A DNA stretch of 64,000 nucleotides from positions 186,001-250,000 of the forward strand of contig CANTUR010000818.1 of assembly GCA_947683625.1 (NCBI GenBank). The letters are read 5' to 3'. The notes beneath the pieces are model-generated. The model was not told the DNA's origin, ran no database searches, and saw nothing but the letters and a program-made list of their open reading frames with translations. Position 1 is the stretch's first letter, and each line of letters opens with the position of its first letter. This document shows positions 55,976 to 64,000 of the stretch, piece after piece. The position numbers and the translations under genes were made by a program. Source of the stretch: Mallotus nudiflorus. Lineage: Eukaryota > Streptophyta > Magnoliopsida > Malpighiales > Euphorbiaceae.

Positions 55976-57040
55976 GCTTAAAGTCCACAAAGACTAAACA
56001 TTAATGGTACCTAGATAGTGGATGTTTAAGGTACATGACAAGAAAAAAAGGTTAATTCACTTCTCTTAAAGCTAAAGATGAAGGAAATGTCACATTTGGG
56101 GAAAATGTTAAAGGAAATATTATTGAAATTGGTAAGATAAATAATCCTTGAACCCTCTCTATATATTATGTTTTATTAGTTAATGGTTTAAAGCATATTT
56201 TGCTTAGTATAAGTCAACTATATGACATATGAAATAAAGTCACCTTTTATCCTAAAAATTTCTTTGTTAGTAACTTAAATGATGACAAATCAGTTTTTAG
56301 TGGTGAAAATGTTTGTATTATTGACTTAAAAAAAGTCAATAATAAGACATTTAATGTTTAATATCTATTTTCCATCACATATGGACTTAGCATAGAAGAT
56401 TAGGACATACAAATTTTGAGTTTTTAGATGAACTTAGTAGGAATGAACTTGTGGATGGCTTTCCGAAACTCAAGTTCATAAAAATACTTGTGATGCTTGT
56501 CAAAAAGGAAAGCAAACTAAATCCCCCTTTAAGCTCAAAACTAAAGTGTAATTTTCTAGAGCATTAGAATTAATTCACATGGACTTGTTTGGACACTAGC
56601 TAGAGTGCCTAGCTTAAGTGGAATACATTATGCAATTGTACATATTGATGATTATTCTAGATTCACTTGAGTATGTTTCTTGGCATATAAAAATGACGCC
56701 TTAAATGCTTTTAAAAGTTTTTCAAAAAGAGTTTAAAAGGAAAAAAGTTTTTGTATTTTAGTTATTAGAAGTGATTACGAAATCAAATTTGAAAATGAGA
56801 TTTTTAAAAACTATTATGATGCAAATGATATTTTTCATTGCTATTCTTTTTGTGGAACTCCTAAACAAAATGGGATTGTTGAGAGGAATAAAGAATATTG
56901 ATCAAAATGGCTAGAACTATACTCTATGAGTATAATTTGCCAGTATAATTTTAGGTGGAAGTTATGAGTATCGCTTGCTACATTTTTAATAAAGTTTTCA
57001 AAAGACCTCTTTTAAACAAAACTTCTAATAATTGAATACA
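55976..57040 (+). pseudogene. Copia-3 protease and integrase remnant
   Basis: Protease block WYLDSGC (56005-56025) is intact, followed by VTFGENVKGNI. Integrase: CDACQKGKQTKS (56491-56526), HMDLFG (about 56577), VHIDDYSRFT (about 56640-56670), RSDYEIKFENE (second Asp, about 56770) and KQNGIVERN (Glu, about 56865-56890). Stops throughout. The reading ends at about 57040 in the deletion that removed RT. Confidence 0.8.
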
Positions 57041-57135
57041 AAACCTTATTTTGTCTTCTCTGCAAAAAGCTAAAAACACATTAAATGAAACTTGTAAAGG
57101 TTGAAGACAAACAAGTTGCTTCCTAATAGCTTGAA

Positions 57136-58000
57136 ATTAAACTACAACAAAGGATGTATAATGATTTGATGAAATACCCAAACAAATAATGATATTCTTA
57201 TTCGATTAAATTCTCCCATTATTCATTTAAGTAGTCTCATTATTGTAGACATTGTTTCAAAACTTCATGTTTCACCTTTCATAATCATTGTTTTCCATTT
57301 TTTAAATCAATCTATAGCCTAAATTTGTTGCCAATTTAAAAAGCTATGACTCACTTTCATTTATAATTAAAAATTCAACCAAGCACATACATATGCATGT
57401 TTATGTATAAAACTTGAGAACAAGAAATATAAATCATGAATCATGAGATATTAAGAAAGGGATTAAAGGATTATAAATCATGAATTATTTGCTAGAATTT
57501 TTATATGTAAGAGATTGAGATCTAATGCTAGAATTTTTATAACAAATTTAATGCCTATTTCTTTGTATCATTTGAATCAACAGATTATAAAAAAGATTAA
57601 TTTACAGTATCCGTGTGTGAATCAACAAAATTTAATAGTTTTCTCTTTAATTCATAAGCTTTTGCTACATCAAGATCCTGATTTATTTCTTTGCTACACT
57701 TTGGAAGCAAAGTGCCTAAAAAAAATCAAGAACAAAAAAAAAGATGATAAGAGGAGAAAGAAAGACGGTGATTGTTGGGTTTTTGATATTTCTCTCTTTT
57801 TATTATTTTTACTTTCAAAAATGATTTTTTTTCTTTTATTAATGGAGGATATGCTCTACTAATGGAGAGTGAACATTACTCTCCTTAATTCTATTAAAAA
57901 AAAATCCTTAATAAGTACAAACATAATAGTTGAAGGATTTAATAAAATAAAAATAAAATATAAAGATTTAATAAAATAAAGTGAAAAAGTTCAGGAGCCT
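57136..58000. other. Right interior of the TIR insertion
   Basis: AT-rich. The 115-codon frame at 57515-57862 is Lys/Phe/Leu-rich low-complexity sequence with no recognised motif and is not called as a gene. Confidence 0.5.
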
Positions 58001-58072
58001 AAAAATGTGTTTTGCCAATAATTTATGCACATGATACATCAGTTCCTTTTTTCCTCATGATTATTGAAAATA

Positions 58073-58579
58073 GGCAAAATCTATTTTCAAGCCCTTGAAC
58101 TTTTAAATTTTATTACATTAAATCTTTGAACTTTAATTGTATTGTATGAAGTCATTGTACTTTTTTTGGGAACACATTAAGGACTTGCTTTAAGTATTTG
58201 GTCTCTAAACTTATTACAAAATGTCAAATTACTAAAATTTGTATTTTTTTTTTCGTTTTAATACAATTAAAGAACAACTTATGAATATATTATATGTTTT
58301 CCATTAAATAATCATTGAATAGATTAAATAAATTTAAAACTACATTTTTATTCTCATTTAAATAGATTATTTTGAAAGTAAAAATATCTCTTAGTTACAA
58401 TTAGTTACTTTTATTATTATTTTATTATCAATAGGTAAATTATTTACTATTCACAATTTTATTATTCATAATTATTATTTGATAAAATATAAGTTAAACA
58501 TACTAAAAATGTAACAAAATTATTAACTTTTAGATATGAAAAATTTAAAATATTTTTTATACTTTACTATATTTAACAT
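58073..58579. mobile_element. Left part of another TIR element of the same family, cut by Gypsy-3
   Basis: GGCAAAATCTATTTTCAAGCCCTTGAACTTTT matches the ends at 52661 and 58016 and, further in, the 52686-52760 interior (TGTATTATGAAG-type strings). Gypsy-3 begins at 58580, so the other end is probably beyond the window. Confidence 0.5.
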
Positions 58580-59890
58580 TGTAAAGACTTGAATTTTTAA
58601 TTATTAATATTAAATGTGGATTATTAAGTTTAATTATTATTTTAATTAATTAGTTTTAATTATTATATGATTATTTATGAGATTATTAATATTTGTATAA
58701 TTTTAGTAAATTTAATTAATTGTTTAGAGTGTGTATATAAATGTTTATGTGTAAGTAAAGGGAAGATACTATTATTATTTTTAAATAATTATTGTGTACT
58801 CTTGTTATATATATATATATATATATAATCTTTTTTTTCCTTCCTTCTCTCTCCCTCCTTTTCGTATCTTTTTCCTTCACTTCTTTCCTCTTCTTCCCCA
58901 CATTGTATCTGACGCCACCCGACTACCTAGCCACCACTGGTCACCATGTCACCACCACTAGATGCCTCCCACAGCTGCTCCTCCTCCCCGACGACACCTT
59001 CCCTCCCCCTCTTTTCCTTTTCTTTCTCATGTTGTTTTCCTCACCGGAGGAGAAGAGCATGCCGATGCCACCTCTAGCCAACCCAAGGCTCGTTGTGGGT
59101 CTCAAAATGATACTCGTCCTCTAGATTTCAAAAGCCTTTTGTCAATTTTGGTTTCCCGCTCTAGTAAGCCCCCTAATTTTGAGTAATTTGAAAATAGGTC
59201 ATTTTAGTTTATTTGTTAAATTGGGCTTCATTTAGGTTAATTCATGTTTTGTTGTCTTTAGATAAAATGAAATTGAAGTTGTAATCTATCTATTTATGTA
59301 ATTTGTTTTAATTTCTGGAAATTTTAAATTTTCCGAGCCTTGGGTACTGATCAACGCATTATTCCTGGCTCGGGTAATTTTTATATTTTATTAAATCCTA
59401 TAAATTATGTAGATTAAACTTTGTGAAGGAAGTTTTGTGAGATTAGTTTTAGAATTTAAGATATCAATTTTTAATGTTTATGTATTAATATGTATTTTTG
59501 GAAAATTATTAGAAATTGGTGAATTGTTTAATTTTAATTGAATTTATTGTTAATTATTCTGTTTTAGATAGATTTTTAAATAATAAAAGTATAAAAATAA
59601 TTTTTATAATTAATTTTCAATTCTTGGCTAACTAGTAGTAATTTTGGGAAAATAAATGAATAATGAATTTATTTATTTATTTTATGATTTTTATGATTTA
59701 TTTGAGTAATTTAAATAGCTATTTATAATTTATACTAATTTAGTAGTCAAAATAGAAAATGAATTTCATTAAAAAGATTTTGTTATAAATTAGAAATTTT
59801 ATTAATTACTTGGAAATAAATTTCCCTTATATTTATATTATATATAAATAAATAAATTTGCATTCGTTTACTAATTCATAGAAAGTATTA

Positions 59891-59894
<4 letters not shown>

Positions 59895-59959
<65 letters not shown>
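59895..59959. repeat. (AT)n microsatellite in Gypsy-3 LTR
   Basis: About 65 bases of TA repeats, at the same place in the LTR as the variable tract of Gypsy-2 (25724 and 33958). Confidence 0.95.
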
Positions 59960-59962
<3 letters not shown>

Positions 59963-60590
59963 GAATTATGGTTCTTAGTGGGGCATAAGTGTAGTGTGGG
60001 GAACAACTTGAGTTGTTGGGTTTTGAGACTGTTAGAAGTGCTGTTTTTATGTAGGAACAACTCTACATCAGTAAAGAGATATCTATTTTACAAAGGAGAC
60101 TCTACTGAATTTTTGGTAGATTTCTCATAAAATGTGACTTCCTTATGTGTTAATTTCGAGTTTGTATAGCATTGTATCTTAGATCGAGTCAACCTCATCA
60201 TCTCATGATTTTATTAAATTTTGAGAATTTTATGAATTTATTTATATAAGCAAATTTTAAATAAGTATTATTTATTTTAGAGAACTCTAGGACCAGAGCT
60301 ATAGCATTTGGGCAGTAAAGGACGCATTGCTCAGGATACTCAACTTGTGAGTTGATTTAATAGAATGTGTGTTGTGATAATTTGATTATATTTTCATATA
60401 ATTTAAATAGTAATGAAATAATTATATGAATTTATTTATATTGCTATATGCATGATTATTTCTTTATTTATCATGAATAGTAATTGAACAATGCTTTATG
60501 GAATTGGTTTTATTCCACTTTATTTGTTTATTTTATTTTATTTTAGTTATTATGATTTAAATAATTTGGATATAATGGTAGAACGTGTTA

Positions 60591-60609
60591 CCTGGTGGGT
60601 GTCACCAGG
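60591..60609 (+). other. Conserved LTR hairpin, Gypsy-3 copy
   Basis: CCTGGTG and CACCAGG form a perfect 7-bp stem, preceded by AACGTGTTA and followed by ACTG. Differs from Gypsy-1 (CCTAGTG/CACTAGG) by one compensated pair. Confidence 0.65.
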
Positions 60610-60651
60610 ACTGCATGTGCACTAGTAATAATTATTTATATGGCCATTGAT

Positions 60652-60785
60652 TAATTGGTGAGCCTTGGTTGAGCTTTGCTATCTGGGCAAGATTTATGAA
60701 AATGTGAGCCTTAGTTAAGCCTTACTCTATAGGAAAATGTGGTTATTGTTGAGCCTTGGTTAAGCTTGCTCTTTAGGCAGAAGTA
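60652..60785 (+). other. Degenerate stem-loop subrepeats in Gypsy-3 LTR
   Basis: Three units containing GTGAGCCTTGGTTGAGC, GTGAGCCTTAGTTAAGCC and TTGAGCCTTGGTTAAGC, each followed by a CTCT-RGG segment. Two more (GGACCTTAGTCGAGC; AGACCTTGGTCGAGC) lie beyond the solo LTR at about 62313-62420. They correspond to the CTCGGTTGA...CTCGGGG units of the other elements but pair less well. Confidence 0.55.
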
Positions 60786-60798
60786 TGATATTGGTTGT

Positions 60799-62308
60799 GT
60801 TAGTGATATGCACTAGGTTAATCATGTATGACCATGTTTTGACTTTATCATTTTATTAACAAAGAGGCATTTTTCATTATCATTTTGTGTTATGATAATT
60901 GATTGAATAGTCAATTCTTACTAAGGTCATCAAGTATGTAACTTGATAGTTAAACCCTTAGATTAAATATGAGTTCTATTCGAATTATCCCTAGTGATAA
61001 CAATATGTTATGGCTAGTATGATGTTGATTGATGATTATGTTTTACTAATCATGAATATGAGATATTAAGTCAACTTATAGGTACTTATTTGTGAAATAA
61101 TGTACTAGATTGACCCATCATGAAAATACTACATAGATAATTTTCATAAGTAATTCTCATCATAATAATATTGATTTAGTCCTTTGACCTTAAAATCATC
61201 ATGATTTCTACATAACTATTATATATTTTGACACAATCTAACATTGTCTTTAACATAATGATTAAATAGATTGTTATTGGATATGAAATGAGTTATGTGA
61301 GGAATGTGAGTGATTGAGAAGGAATTTGCCCCTCATTTAATTTGAGTAAAATATCTATGGGCCCCTTAATAAGATAGACTGAGGAAAATGCATGGTCATA
61401 CTAAAGTGAATTGATAAAGAGTTATCATTTTTAGTCTACTTAAAGTCAAGAAATAATATGATTGAATTATATAAGGATGATAGAAAATATGCCTTATATT
61501 CAATCAAAATATCATGTGACAAAGGGATTACAATATTTATTATAAATTAGGTTATATTGGATTTTTGACTTCACATAACTTGGGTAGTCATAATGTCTTG
61601 TTAGAGGCCACTTATGACTTGTAGACCTAAATAGAGATTTAAGGCCTACTGCCAATGTCATGTGAACCTATAGGGTCACACACTTAGAACAAGCACAAAA
61701 ACGGATATAGGTTTGAGAAGCCCAAATATGCTATGTGGAAATAAATAAATAGTTTATTTATTTAAGGAAAAGGTTATCTTAAATAAATGGAATTTTATAT
61801 CTGATTTAATTTTAAATAAAATCAAAATAATAATAATTGAGAAATTACCAAAAAGTTATTTTGGTAAGTGAAACCCTAATTAGAGGTCTATAAATATGTT
61901 GTATTCTCTAGGGTTTCACTAACTCAATTATTAGCCACTAAAATTTGTTTTTCTCCTTTTAGAAAAACTAAAACACTGAGTGTTTTTGTTATTGATTTGT
62001 GAGAAATCAAAAGAAGTGCTAGCACACAAATTTGTCATTTTAATCAAGGGCTGTTCATGTGGACACTTGTGGAGGACAAATTCTTTTGGAGACATCTTGA
62101 TCCGAACTACCAAAATCAAAAGCTCAAGGTAAGGTGTCACTGGAGTGAACCTCCTCTCTGCCTTCCAACAGTCTTGCCTCTTCTGCATTTATGGTAAGAT
62201 TTGAAAATCCTAGTTTTAAATCAATTAATCAAATTACTTGGATTTAGGTTAGGGTTTATGGTTAAAATTTTTAATTTTTGATGCATTTTTAAATCATGAA
62301 ACCCAACA
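60799..62308 (+). mobile_element. Solo LTR (1510 bp), probably copia Angela-like, nested in Gypsy-3 LTR
   Basis: TGTTAGTGATATGCACTAGG...CCCAACA with flanks GGTTG (60794-60798) and AGTTG (62309-62313), a 5-bp duplication with one mismatch. It carries a TATA box (TATAAATA, 61889-61896) and the segment GTGAACCTATAGGGTCACAC typical of LTRs of this copia group. No internal region or primer site is present, so unequal recombination between two LTRs probably left it. The group name is from memory of LTR end sequences and is tentative. Confidence 0.75.
61867..61919 (+). promoter_or_regulatory. TATA box framed by inverted telo-box-like repeats in the solo LTR
   Basis: GTGAAACCCTAATTAGAG upstream and CTCTAGGGTTTCAC downstream of TATAAATA form an inverted repeat. 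AAACCCTA is the plant telo-box motif. The core promoter of the LTR thus lies in the loop of a possible hairpin. Confidence 0.5.
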
Positions 62309-63029
62309 AGTTGGACCTTAGTCGAGCATGATCTCTGGGCACCAGTGATCGTTTGGAATAAAAGACTGACTGTGGCTAGACCTTGGTCGAGCTTACTATC
62401 TAGGATAAATGGTCAATTGGAATAAGTGAGCTAAGTGGCTATTAGAATTTGATGGTTTAGGTGTTCCACTAGATTTTTTGCTAAAAGAATAAATTTATAT
62501 GATTTTTTACTAGAGTTTTATATTAAAGTAAATTATTTTTAATATTTATATTAATATTTGTTTTATTTTACTTTTATTTTCAAAATAGGTTTTAACAAAT
62601 GTTTTCAAACCAACATGCATTTTATAAAATTGATTCACTTAGTGAGGTTTAATTCCCCTCAATTTATTTTTTAAGACCTCACAGTCCACCTAGTATTAGT
62701 TTTCGTTTATGTCAAGTTTCTTCTTTATTAGCTATATTATGTATGTTTATTTGATTTGAACATTATGTAATCAAATTCTAGAAATCGCAGTAGTTGATTA
62801 TGAAACTTGTGTTATTGATATTATGGATTTGTGTTGGGTTGAAATATTATTTTAATGGAGTAATAACTTATATATTTGATATTAATGATTTTATCCATGG
62901 TATTATTGTTAATTGATTGTCATTTATTTGAGAAAATTTTCAAGGCTTACTACGAGTTTTGGTTGCATTTTTGCATTTTCCATTCCCTAGTATCGGACAT
63001 GTACCTCTGGGTTAGAATTATGACAAAGT

Positions 63030-63041
63030 TGGTATAAGAGC
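63030..63041 (+). other. Gypsy-3 primer-binding site (mutated)
   Basis: TGGTATAAGAGC, the tRNA-iMet site with C changed to A at position 7. Confidence 0.8.
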
Positions 63042-63208
63042 TAATGGTTTATTTATTTAATCTTTAGGTTATTATAATATGTCTTTTGTTGAAATACTAC
63101 GATAAATTGGTTTTATATGTCAATTTTTATCACCGTTGTTTTTAGAATTCCATGTATTTATTGATTCCTTGTTGTGTTTTAAATTTCATTGGTTTCATAT
63201 TTTTTAGA

Positions 63209-64000
63209 ATGAGATGGGGAGCACAAAATGCTCTTACTATGAAGCAACTTATGATGAGGGTGAGTAATCTGTTCAGGATAAAGCTCCTCTTGCCCTACAT
63301 TGTAGAGGAAGGGGTAGACCTAGAGTTGCTACAGCTAATAGGCAAGTGTAACCATAACAAGTTAAGCTAAAAGTGCAAGAATTAGGCCTTGCAACTTTTG
63401 CAGCTGGTATAGTAGGGATTAACCAAGGCTTAGTAGCACTTAATCAAGTTATGCCTTTAGTACAACAGACATTTCAACTGAGAAATCAAGGGATGTTAGA
63501 TGCAGATGCAACTTTATTGTATTTAAGAGTTGGAAGAATCTCTTTTGGTGGAATGGGTTATGCCTTGGACTTCATAAACACCATTGAGGCTAGAACCAGC
63601 ACTGGATACACTAATTATCAAAAGATCATGATAGTGGAGTTGTTAGTACATGCTATGGCACATGACTAGTTCATGCAGACTATTCAGTCGTATATGACTA
63701 CTATGACTTAGCTAGAATTTAAGGAGCAATTTTTGAGGTATTTATGCCCGACTCCCATGAGAGATAATTACAAATGGCAGTTACTATATATAGTTAGGGG
63801 TGACAGATCAGTTGAGGAATACACCCGTGAGTTTTTCAGGCTATCACATCATATTATGGATATGATAAAGGATGAGAGGAGAGTTGTAAACTTGTTTATG
63901 ACTGGGTTAGGCCCAGCTTATATAGGTATTCGGACTAAAGGCCAAAACTTGGATAGTGTCATGGAGGAGGCTAGACAGCTTGAGAAGCGACATATTAGGC
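63209..64000 (+). pseudogene. Gypsy-3 gag (partial)
   Basis: ATG at 63209 one base after TTTTTTAG. The frame is broken near the N-terminus and open from 63373: FAAGIVGINQGLVALNQVMP, SFGGMGYALDFINTIEAR, then a TAG at 63667-63669 in the position of a conserved Trp, another TAG at about 63709, and on through YTREFFRLS and FMTGLGPAYIGI to the window end. Confidence 0.85.

Larger units (their letters stand above)
53230..57135 (+). mobile_element. Copia-3: Ty1/copia remnant lacking RT/RNase H
   Basis: Left LTR ending CTTACA at 53893 (its start is unclear, somewhere after about 52985), primer site 53896-53907, gag, zinc knuckle, protease and integrase. The sequence then passes at about 57040 directly into a 3' LTR fragment (57063-57135) matching 53273-53345. 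RT, RNase H and most of the 3' LTR are deleted. Confidence 0.8.
52661..58016. mobile_element. Mutator-type TIR insertion with perfect 9-bp target duplication
   Basis: Identical flanks AATAATTTA at 52652-52660 and 58017-58025. Left end GGAAAAACACATTATTAAA and inverted right end GGCAAAACACATTTTTAGG align over about 36 bases and both run into TGAACTTTT. No transposase is recognisable inside. Most of the length is a copia fragment (Copia-3) that must have inserted later, so the original was a MITE-like element of perhaps 1-1.5 kb. Ends resemble the elements starting at 11901 and 58073. Confidence 0.75.
58580..63025 (+). repeat. Gypsy-3 5' LTR (about 2.94 kb without the nested solo LTR)
   Basis: Contains (AT)n tracts (58806-58826; about 59895-59959), a C/T-rich leader (about 58840-59163), a conserved hairpin (60591-60609), degenerate stem-loop units on both sides of the inserted solo LTR, a CTTAGTGAGGTTTAATTCCCC block (about 62638) and the end block with TACGAGTTTTGG...CCTAGTATCGG. 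Confidence 0.88.
59164..63207 (+). other. Predicted leader intron of Gypsy-3
   Basis: Candidate donor CTA|GTAAGC after the C/T-rich leader, acceptor ATTTTTTAG one base before the gag ATG (63209). Length is about 2.53 kb after subtracting the 1510-bp insertion, near the 2.70 and 2.71 kb of the other two elements. The donor is the weakest of the three. Confidence 0.4.
58580..64000 (+). mobile_element. Gypsy-3: Ty3/gypsy chromovirus, 5' part, truncated by window edge
   Basis: LTR 58580-63025 (with a 1510-bp solo LTR inside), primer site 63030-63041 and gag. It continues past the window end. It belongs with Gypsy-1 and Gypsy-2 by LTR ends (TGTAAAG...TATGACA), conserved LTR blocks and gag sequence. 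Confidence 0.9.

Noticed and set aside
57515..57862. 115-codon plus frame
   Set aside because: AT-driven Lys/Phe/Leu-rich sequence without motif, homologous block or promoter evidence.
1..64000. CRISPR arrays, rRNA or tRNA genes, bacterial operons
   Set aside because: Repeats seen are microsatellites, LTRs and MITEs; no spaced short repeats and no tRNA cloverleaf recognised. Sequence is plant nuclear in character.

Overview
The window is nuclear DNA of a flowering plant, most likely a eudicot. It is strongly AT-rich, full of (AT)n and (ATT)n microsatellites, and made almost entirely of transposable elements nested in one another. The families seen are Ty3/gypsy chromoviruses with LTRs of more than 3 kb, Ty1/copia elements, an L1-type LINE, a CACTA fragment, Mutator-like elements, MITEs and a degraded endogenous pararetrovirus. 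No rRNA, tRNA or CRISPR array was recognised. Nearly every protein-coding trace is a pseudogene. The only candidate host gene is a 74-codon reading frame at 37230-37454 (minus).

Layout. 1-6225: 5' part (LTR, gag, protease, RT) of a minus-strand Tekay/Del-type chromovirus (Gypsy-1), inserted into a pararetrovirus-derived mosaic (6226-9597). About 10.6-12.6 kb: remnants of a CACTA transposase and its terminal region, split by a 487-bp MITE. 12587-15062: minus-strand LINE fragment split by a 712-bp MITE. 15719-18478: a 1.4-kb tandem duplication, each copy holding a 319-bp fold-back element. 19722-36255: a degraded minus-strand copia element (Copia-1) containing a structurally complete 11.6-kb chromovirus (Gypsy-2, 23999-35582, CCATT target duplications). 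37.2-37.6 kb: the small gene with a TATA box. 39371-40502 and 43524-44062: two copies of an AT-rich terminal-inverted-repeat family. 44280-48468: a Mutator-like element with TIRs of about 120 bp and a 10-bp target duplication. 49509-52423: a copia deletion derivative (Copia-2). 52661-58016: a TIR insertion with a perfect 9-bp target duplication that carries an RT-less copia (Copia-3). 58580-64000: LTR and gag of a third chromovirus (Gypsy-3); its LTR contains a 1.5-kb solo LTR.

Observations that stand out. (1) The Mutator-like element holds a transposase remnant on the plus strand and, convergent to it, a single-exon remnant of a GRF-type zinc-finger plus coiled-coil protein. The layout resembles mudrA/mudrB of maize MuDR. 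(2) All three chromovirus LTRs share a conserved hairpin followed by an array of stem-loops. Stem bases change in compensating pairs between elements and between units, which points to selected RNA structure. (3) All three chromoviruses have a C/T-rich leader ending in a GTGAGT-like donor and a pyrimidine-AG acceptor one base before the gag ATG. This predicts a 2.5-2.7 kb leader intron that spans the rest of the LTR and the primer-binding site. (4) Premature stops in the chromovirus ORFs are mostly C-to-T or G-to-A changes, as expected from decay of methylated cytosines.

All calls come from reading the sequence and conceptual translation. No database search or folding program was run.
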